A stretch of 13,771 bases of DNA, taken from the NCBI GenBank assembly GCA_002340255.1, contig DDLS01000207.1, positions 1-13,771 on the forward strand. The letters are read 5' to 3'. A model generated the notes under the pieces. The model searched no databases and was not told the DNA's origin. It saw only the letters and a program-made list of their open reading frames with translations. Origin of the DNA: Cyanobacteria bacterium UBA2566 (lineage in GTDB: Bacteria; Cyanobacteriota; Cyanobacteriia; Cyanobacteriales; Desertifilaceae). The translations under genes were made by a program, and so were the position numbers. This document shows positions 5,317 through 10,791 of the stretch, in pieces. The stretch's first letter is position 1. Each line of letters opens with the position of its first letter.

Positions 5317-7113
5317 ATGCGAACCCACTACTGCGGAGAATTACAAGGAAAAAACATTGGCGAGACGGTAACCCTGTGTGGTTGGGTCGATCGCCGTCGC
5401 GATCATGGTGGTGTAATTTTTCTGGACTTGCGCGATCGCACCGGAATCGTGCAAATTGTCAGCGATCCAGACCGGACACCCGACTCCTATGAACTGGCGG
5501 AAAAACTGCGCAATGAGTACGTGGTGCGAATTCAGGGACGAGTCACCCAGAGACCCGAAGATTCACTCAACCCCAAAATTGCCACGGGAGAAATCGAGAT
5601 TTATGCCGATAAAATTGAGCTACTCAATGGAATTAACCGGCAAATGCCGTTTCAGGTCTCCAGTTATGAAGAGGAGGCTGTGCGGGAAGATTTGCGGCTG
5701 AAGTATCGCTATTTAGACTTGAGACGCGATCGCATGAGTAGCAACTTGCAACTGCGCCACCAAGTCGTAAAAGCGATCCGTCGCTACTTAGAAGATGAGC
5801 AACACTTCATGGAAGTAGAAACGCCGATCCTAACGCGCTCTACCCCAGAAGGAGCAAGAGATTACTTGGTTCCCAGTCGCGTGAATGCCGGGGAATGGTA
5901 CGCCTTACCTCAATCGCCCCAACTGTTCAAACAGCTACTAATGGTCTCCGGGCTTGACCGGTACTATCAGATTGCGCGCTGCTTCCGGGATGAAGACCTA
6001 CGAGCCGATCGCCAGCCCGAATTTACCCAATTGGACATGGAAATGAGTTTCATGTCGGAAGAAGAAATCATTAATCTCAACGAAGGATTGGTTTGTCATA
6101 TCTTCAAAACCATTAAAAACATTGATATCCCCCGACCCTTTCCCCGCATCACCTACAAAGAATCGATGGATCGCTATGGATGCGATCGCCCCGATACCCG
6201 GTTTGGACTCGAATTAGTCGAAGTTTCGGATGTCATCAAAGAGTGCGGGTTTAAGGTCTTTTCCGGAACTGTTGCCGCTGGTGGCGCGGTGAAAATTTTG
6301 CCCATTCCCAACGGCAACGATAACATCTCCAATGTAGCCATTAAACCCGGCGGCGAACTGTTCAAAGAAGCCACTGAAGCCGGAGCAAAAGGTCTAGCCT
6401 ATATTCGCGTCCGTGAAAATGGAGAAATTGACACCATTGGCGCGATTAAAGATAACTTGAGTGCTGAACAAAAACAGGAAATCCTGCAACGCACGGGAGC
6501 CAAAGCGGGCCATTTACTCCTCTTCGGAGCTGGCGATACTGCCACGGTCAACAAAACCCTAGACCGGTTGCGGCAAGTCATTGGCAAACAAATGGGATTA
6601 ATTGACGACAATCAAATTAACCTCATTTGGGTTACCGACTTCCCCATGTTTGAATGGAATGCTGACGAAAAGCGTCTCGAAGCCTTGCATCACCCCTTCA
6701 CCTCCCCAAATCCAGAGGACTTAGACGACATCAAAAGCGCCCGTGCCATAGCCTACGATCTGGTCTATAACGGCAATGAAATTGGTGGGGGAAGCGTGCG
6801 GATCTACCAACGGGAGATTCAAGAAAAAGTGTTTGAGGCGATCGGATTATCCCCCGAAGAAGCCCATAATAAATTTGGCTTTCTCCTAGAAGCCTTTGAA
6901 TATGGAACGCCTCCCCACGGCGGAATTGCCTACGGCTTAGACCGACTGGTAATGCTCCTTGCCGGTGAAGACTCCATCCGCGATGTAATTGCCTTCCCTA
7001 AAACCCAGCAAGCGCGGTGTTTGCTCACCGATGCTCCTGCAACTGTGGATAATCGCCAGTTGAAAGAACTTTCTGTGGCTTCCACCCACAAACCCAAGGC
7101 AAAAAATGGGTAA
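5317..7113 (+). CDS. aspS: Aspartyl-tRNA synthetase
   Basis: This is a class IIb aminoacyl-tRNA synthetase that charges tRNA-Asp with aspartate using ATP in the cytoplasm. The 598-residue length is normal for the bacterial type. Residues 1-105 are the OB-fold anticodon-binding domain (GWVDRRRDHGG). Motif 1 is near 168-185 (TPILTRSTPEGARDYL), motif 2 holds FRDED at 223-227, a GAD insertion domain follows at roughly 300-420, and motif 3 carries the ATP-binding Arg543 in GLDRL. His30 in RRDHGG is the residue type reported in AspRSs that also charge tRNA-Asn, whereas E. coli has Leu there. Tolerance of tRNA-Asn is therefore possible, but it is not provable from one residue. The ATG at 5317 has AGGA six bases upstream. 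It is transcribed alone. Confidence 0.98.
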   Translation: MRTHYCGELQGKNIGETVTLCGWVDRRRDHGGVIFLDLRDRTGIVQIVSDPDRTPDSYELAEKLRNEYVVRIQGRVTQRPEDSLNPKIATGEIEIYADKIELLNGINRQMPFQVSSYEEEAVREDLRLKYRYLDLRRDRMSSNLQLRHQVVKAIRRYLEDEQHFMEVETPILTRSTPEGARDYLVPSRVNAGEWYALPQSPQLFKQLLMVSGLDRYYQIARCFRDEDLRADRQPEFTQLDMEMSFMSEEEIINLNEGLVCHIFKTIKNIDIPRPFPRITYKESMDRYGCDRPDTRFGLELVEVSDVIKECGFKVFSGTVAAGGAVKILPIPNGNDNISNVAIKPGGELFKEATEAGAKGLAYIRVRENGEIDTIGAIKDNLSAEQKQEILQRTGAKAGHLLLFGAGDTATVNKTLDRLRQVIGKQMGLIDDNQINLIWVTDFPMFEWNADEKRLEALHHPFTSPNPEDLDDIKSARAIAYDLVYNGNEIGGGSVRIYQREIQEKVFEAIGLSPEEAHNKFGFLLEAFEYGTPPHGGIAYGLDRLVMLLAGEDSIRDVIAFPKTQQARCLLTDAPATVDNRQLKELSVASTHKPKAKNG

Positions 7114-7122
7114 TCGGTAGTC

Positions 7123-7174
7123 ATCATGTAGTCATGATAAAGTAGTGTGCCCTGAGCAGAGTCGAAGGGCACAC
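7123..7174 (+). terminator. Two hairpins after aspS, including a dispersed repeat
   Basis: ATCATG/CATGAT (7123-7138) forms a small hairpin. GTGTGCCCT (7145-7153) pairs perfectly with AGGGCACAC (7166-7174) around GAGCAGAGTCGA. The core CCCTGAGCAGAGTCGAAGGG is a familiar dispersed intergenic repeat in cyanobacteria and some other bacteria. It probably ends aspS transcripts, although it has no strong T tract. Confidence 0.55.
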
Positions 7175-7396
7175 CATTTCATTCCAAACCTGATTTTTGC
7201 AACGCCTGAAGCAATAATGACGTGAACTAAAGAAATTCAGCCCATTCTTTCAGATAGCAGGTAATTATACCGCTTTTCTCTTTCTCCATGCCTCTGTGGT
7301 TAACTGACATGGGCGATCGCTTCCCTGGGATGGCAATGACAACTCCCTCAAGGCTATATAATGGGCGGTAGGGCCGTAAATTGGCCATGGCAAATC
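7175..7396 (+). promoter_or_regulatory. Spacer with TATAAT promoter box for the 7397 gene
   Basis: The spacer carries no gene. It has one HIP1 site (7313-7320) and a consensus -10 box TATAAT at 7357-7362, with no good -35. A transcript from this box would start near 7369 and give a leader of about 28 bases to the ATG at 7397. The box overlaps the alternative ATG at 7361, which argues against that start. Confidence 0.45.
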
Positions 7397-9532
7397 ATGA
7401 AAATTCGACGCAAACGAACCGTTCAGGAAACTGTACAGCCTAAAACCCAATTGCCTAAGTCCCGTCCTTGGGTGAAGACAACCCCTGAACTGAGCCAACA
7501 CAATACTCCGTCTTCTTCGACTGTCCAACGTCTACCGGTGGATTCTAGGGAAGTGTGGGACAAAGTTTCGACTTTAGCGCCGCAAGAGAATTTATATCAA
7601 TCGCCCTCTGCCCTCGAAAATCCCACAGATCGCCTCTATCCCAAGCGTCTCCCTCGGCAAGACCGAAGTATTTCGCCGCCCCACAAATCTCCCCTTTTCG
7701 GAACCATTCGGCGATCGCCCAAACCCCAATCCCCTACTCTACCCAAACACAACCTCAACTGGGGACATTTCTCCTCAACCTTACAACCATTAGGCGATCG
7801 CTCTCCCATCACCCCCTGGAAACCCGCTCACTTGTTGCAGCGCCAACCCACCATCCAGCGTGATAACCTAACCTCTGGCACAGAAGCCCCCCAAGACTCC
7901 ACACCCAACCGAACCATACAACCCCCCACCCAGCAGGCTCCCTCACCCCCCAATACAGAAAATTCTGAGCCACAAAGCGATCGCCGCCAACCTCCCTCCC
8001 ACAAAGCTCCCCTCAGCCCCGATAAAATTAAGCTAGAACAAAAAATTTCAGAATTAAAAGAAGCCAAAAACCTATTATTAGAAGAGAAAAACAAGAAAGA
8101 AAAACAACTCTTATCTCTCTTAATCCCCGTTGATAATTGGATTGAACACAAAGCCAGTACATCCGGTTACTCCGATATTTTCTATCTCTATAAAACCCAA
8201 GGGCCTCTGCAAAGAGCCATGATTTTATCTCAGCTAGGGGTCAGTAACTTTTCCTTAGCTGAAGCCAAATCTAAACTTAAATCCAGACAACTGAGCAAGT
8301 TGGGTCGTAAAGGTTTTGATTGGACAAAATTTTCTGATGCACTGCAAACCATTAGGGCCGTCAACCCCTGGGATGAGACCTTTATCCAGGATATGTCCGA
8401 ACTCGGTGGCGCGATTGCTGCCATTGGCTCTGCCTCTACGTCTCATTTGGCCAATCTTGTTGGGGGTCAAGTGGTCGCAGATTGGAGTAGTGAAATTGGT
8501 TCCCTGTTGGGAGTCGTAGGATTACTGATTACAGCCTATCGAGAATATACAGAACTTTTAGCCAATAACGATCTTGCTCTCTATAAAACTCGCGTCGGTA
8601 AGCTAGGCACTACCCTCGCTGACATCGGCCGCTATACCAGTACCGGACTGGTCACCTTATCCAGTGCAGTCGAAAATACAGGCATACTCCATAAGCTCGG
8701 AAGTGGACTTTCGACCGCAGCAGCAACCTCCGCAGCAGGAGCCTTTGCCATTGTTGGAGGAGCCATTAATGTCGGAGTTGGGATCAGTCAATATCGTCAA
8801 GCTGGGCAAAATCAACAAGATTTAGAAGAAATTAGCAACAGTGACGATCCTCACCTCGATACTGACCTGAAGAAAGGAGCAAAACTAGGAGCAATAAACC
8901 AAGGTTGGGACAAAAAGCTGGGTGCAGCCAGAATTGCCAAAGGAACCGCCATGATGCTCGGTGGCGCTCTCTTATTAGCTGGATTAGGGCCGGTTGGATG
9001 GATAACATTAGCTGTTGCTGGGGTAATTGGTGGTACAGTGGCTCTAGCTAAATATTTTGGTTGGCGTAAGCGGAAGAATGATTTTGTTGATGAAGAATTA
9101 GGCGTTAATGAACGATATAAACAACTTACAGGTCGATCGGTAAAAACTGGATTTATGGCGAAAAAATTTGGTTTTTCTAACCAAGAAAAAGCCCGAGATC
9201 AAATTCGAGATTATCTCTTAAGAAGGGACGGTTTTGTGAATGCTGACCAATATTATTACTATCGTCTCAATCAAATGGCTCAAACGATTCTCACTCAGGC
9301 ACAAGTCGATATGCAACTCTTGCAGAAACGAGACGATCTTCAAGAGGATTCAGCTAAGGAAAATAAGACTAAACTACGCGATTATCTACAAGCTAACGAT
9401 CTCAATCCGAGGCACTATCCTGGATTGTGTGTTTTGATTGGTTTAGGTCTCAAACTCACAGTCAAGAGAATTGCCAATAGCCGATTACCGGCGCAAAGTA
9501 ATATAGTTACACAACTCGATTACAGTAAGTAG
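7397..9532 (+). CDS. Large protein with Pro-rich N-terminus and hydrophobic hairpin; possible pore-forming effector
   Basis: I do not recognise a named family. From the chosen start the protein has 711 residues. Residues 1-205 are a disordered Pro/Ser/Gln-rich basic segment containing LQRQPTIQR. Residues about 208-245 are a charged coiled coil. Residues 245-480 are helical with Gly/Ala-rich apolar stretches (for example SLLGVVGLLITAY). Residues 518-555 form an apolar run with a central GLGPVGW turn that looks like a membrane-inserting helical hairpin of colicin type. A charged helical tail follows. No signal peptide is present. The ATG at 7361 would add 12 residues but overlaps a TATAAT box, so 7397 is preferred. 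The N-terminal pattern recalls cargo proteins of cyanobacterial contractile injection systems. HIP1 sites within it suggest a resident gene. Two small genes follow at once. A toxin or effector role is inference. Confidence 0.8.
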   Translation: MKIRRKRTVQETVQPKTQLPKSRPWVKTTPELSQHNTPSSSTVQRLPVDSREVWDKVSTLAPQENLYQSPSALENPTDRLYPKRLPRQDRSISPPHKSPLFGTIRRSPKPQSPTLPKHNLNWGHFSSTLQPLGDRSPITPWKPAHLLQRQPTIQRDNLTSGTEAPQDSTPNRTIQPPTQQAPSPPNTENSEPQSDRRQPPSHKAPLSPDKIKLEQKISELKEAKNLLLEEKNKKEKQLLSLLIPVDNWIEHKASTSGYSDIFYLYKTQGPLQRAMILSQLGVSNFSLAEAKSKLKSRQLSKLGRKGFDWTKFSDALQTIRAVNPWDETFIQDMSELGGAIAAIGSASTSHLANLVGGQVVADWSSEIGSLLGVVGLLITAYREYTELLANNDLALYKTRVGKLGTTLADIGRYTSTGLVTLSSAVENTGILHKLGSGLSTAAATSAAGAFAIVGGAINVGVGISQYRQAGQNQQDLEEISNSDDPHLDTDLKKGAKLGAINQGWDKKLGAARIAKGTAMMLGGALLLAGLGPVGWITLAVAGVIGGTVALAKYFGWRKRKNDFVDEELGVNERYKQLTGRSVKTGFMAKKFGFSNQEKARDQIRDYLLRRDGFVNADQYYYYRLNQMAQTILTQAQVDMQLLQKRDDLQEDSAKENKTKLRDYLQANDLNPRHYPGLCVLIGLGLKLTVKRIANSRLPAQSNIVTQLDYSK

Positions 9533-9540
9533 AGTAAATC

Positions 9541-10050
9541 ATGGAGACCTCAGAGCGCCCCCATGAATTATTGGTTTCCATTCAAGAGATCCTAACTTCT
9601 TGGGAAGTCGAAAACCAATGGATTGAACCTACAGAAGAGGTTCCCTATTATGGTTTGCTTGCCCGCTTTTATCTTTTAGATGGTTTCCCTATAGATTGGC
9701 AATTTTGTATTTTGCCTAAACTGCATGAGAGCGAGGATTTTGCTAGGCAAGAATTTTTACAATTGTTTATTGAGTTAAGTGATAAAGTTACCCCAGAACA
9801 TCTCGATCGAACCCTAAGAGAGATCGCCGCAATCAATTTGAATTTGCCTTTTGGTGCGTTTGGAGTGGTAGAAGACTTGCAGGTTCTCTATTTTAAGCAT
9901 AATACCTTAATTGACATCAGGGGCAATAATACTCCGTATCGCTCACGCGATCGCGCCATCACCCTGGACATTCTCCAAAATCAATGGAGTATGATCCTAT
10001 ACAGCATTAATCGATTTTTTGAATCCTTAATGCAAACGTTGGAGAATTGA
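9541..10050 (+). CDS. Small YbjN / secretion-chaperone-like protein
   Basis: This gene encodes a soluble, acidic protein of 169 residues, starting eight bases after the stop of the large upstream gene and so almost certainly co-transcribed with it. It has no signal peptide or membrane helix. The predicted order is an N-terminal helix (LLVSIQEILTSW), paired beta strands around YYGLLARFYLLDGFPIDWQFCIL, a helix, a second strand pair (FGAFGVVEDLQVLYFKHNTLI) and a long C-terminal helix. This alternation resembles YbjN and type III secretion chaperone folds, which bind partner proteins as dimers. The likeness is of pattern only, not a proven homology. By position it could be the chaperone of the 711-residue protein. 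No good Shine-Dalgarno precedes the ATG (only a weak GTAGAG). Confidence 0.8.
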   Translation: METSERPHELLVSIQEILTSWEVENQWIEPTEEVPYYGLLARFYLLDGFPIDWQFCILPKLHESEDFARQEFLQLFIELSDKVTPEHLDRTLREIAAINLNLPFGAFGVVEDLQVLYFKHNTLIDIRGNNTPYRSRDRAITLDILQNQWSMILYSINRFFESLMQTLEN

Positions 10051-10088
10051 TTACACTAGGTAGAATTGCATTCAAACAGCCTGTCTTC

Positions 10089-10466
10089 ATGCTCACCGAC
10101 ATTTTCCCCTTCTCCTTTTCACTGAATACAACAGCGATCGCCGGAACCACCCTTTGGTCTCTGGGTCTTTACTTAGGCTTTTCTCCTCTTAGTGATTGGA
10201 TTATGCTGCAACTGACTCGGTGGTTCAATTTTGCTGAACGCAGTCTCTATACCTCAGTGGAGGAATTTGAACGCACTAGGGCAAGTCGAGAAGCACAAAA
10301 TGCCTTTTATGCCTCCTTATTTAGTATTATTCCCTTTCTAATTGTCGGTGGTTTATTTAATTGGGCTGTAGAAGCAACATTAGGCAACAGTTGGGCCATT
10401 AGCATGGGATTATTGGCCTGTGTTGCTTGTGGGGTTTATGAGTTAGGACGCAGAGATGCTCAGTAG
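10089..10466 (+). CDS. Small three-helix membrane protein
   Basis: This is a 125-residue membrane protein of unknown family. Three apolar segments are visible: TTLWSLGLYLGFSPLSDWIM near the N-terminus, FYASLFSIIPFLIVGGLFNW in the middle, and ISMGLLACVACGVYELG at the end, which finishes with a basic GRRDAQ tail. Between helices one and two is a charged loop (FERTRASREAQ). An in-frame TTG at 10047 would add 14 residues and overlap the upstream stop as TTGA, with GGAG at 10041-10044; translational coupling from there is possible. The gene closes a tight three-gene run with the large hydrophobic-hairpin protein and the chaperone-like protein. Size and topology resemble immunity proteins of pore-forming colicins, but any conserved small membrane protein would look the same. 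Confidence 0.75.
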   Translation: MLTDIFPFSFSLNTTAIAGTTLWSLGLYLGFSPLSDWIMLQLTRWFNFAERSLYTSVEEFERTRASREAQNAFYASLFSIIPFLIVGGLFNWAVEATLGNSWAISMGLLACVACGVYELGRRDAQ

Positions 10467-10504
10467 AGAGTGGGGAAGAACATAGGACAGCTCAATTGTG
10501 GTTT

Positions 10505-10638
10505 TAGGGAACAGGGAACGGGGAACAGCCAACAGAAAATGTATTACCGCGCTTCGCGCAGTAATGGGTAATTGGAAAACTATTTTTCACGCTTTTCTTT
10601 CACTTTCGGAGATCGCGATCGCTCTATCCCCTATAGAG
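10505..10638. repeat. Repeat-rich spacer: GGGAACA tandem and two hairpins
   Basis: Three near-tandem copies of GGGAACA/GGGAACG lie at 10508-10529, a simple repeat frequent in cyanobacterial spacers. ATTACCGCGC (10543-10552) pairs with GCGCAGTAAT (10556-10565) over a TTC loop with one mismatch. A HIP1 octamer is at 10615-10622. CTCTAT/ATAGAG (10622-10638) forms a 6-bp hairpin. The hairpins may terminate the three-gene run. The rest of the spacer to 10791 shows only a small GGAT/ATCC dyad and no gene. Confidence 0.5.
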
Positions 10639-10791
10639 AGAGATATTTGCCTTTCTGGCTAAATTTTTGAGGTTCTGTTAGGAAAAACTATCGCGATTGC
10701 TGATCCTGCAAGAGTTCTAGAATTTAGTCAAGACAAGAGTTTTCCTAGAGTGACAGAAGAGGGATAACTATCCTAAGCAACTCCTTCTCTG

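Noticed and set aside
7828..8151. 107-codon frame on the minus strand
   Set aside because: It is antisense to the Pro-rich part of the 711-residue protein, with Trp/Gly/Ser-rich composition expected from reading CCC/CCA codons backwards.
10508..10529. CRISPR-like short repeats
   Set aside because: Only three 7-base near-tandem copies with no unique spacers; it is a simple repeat.
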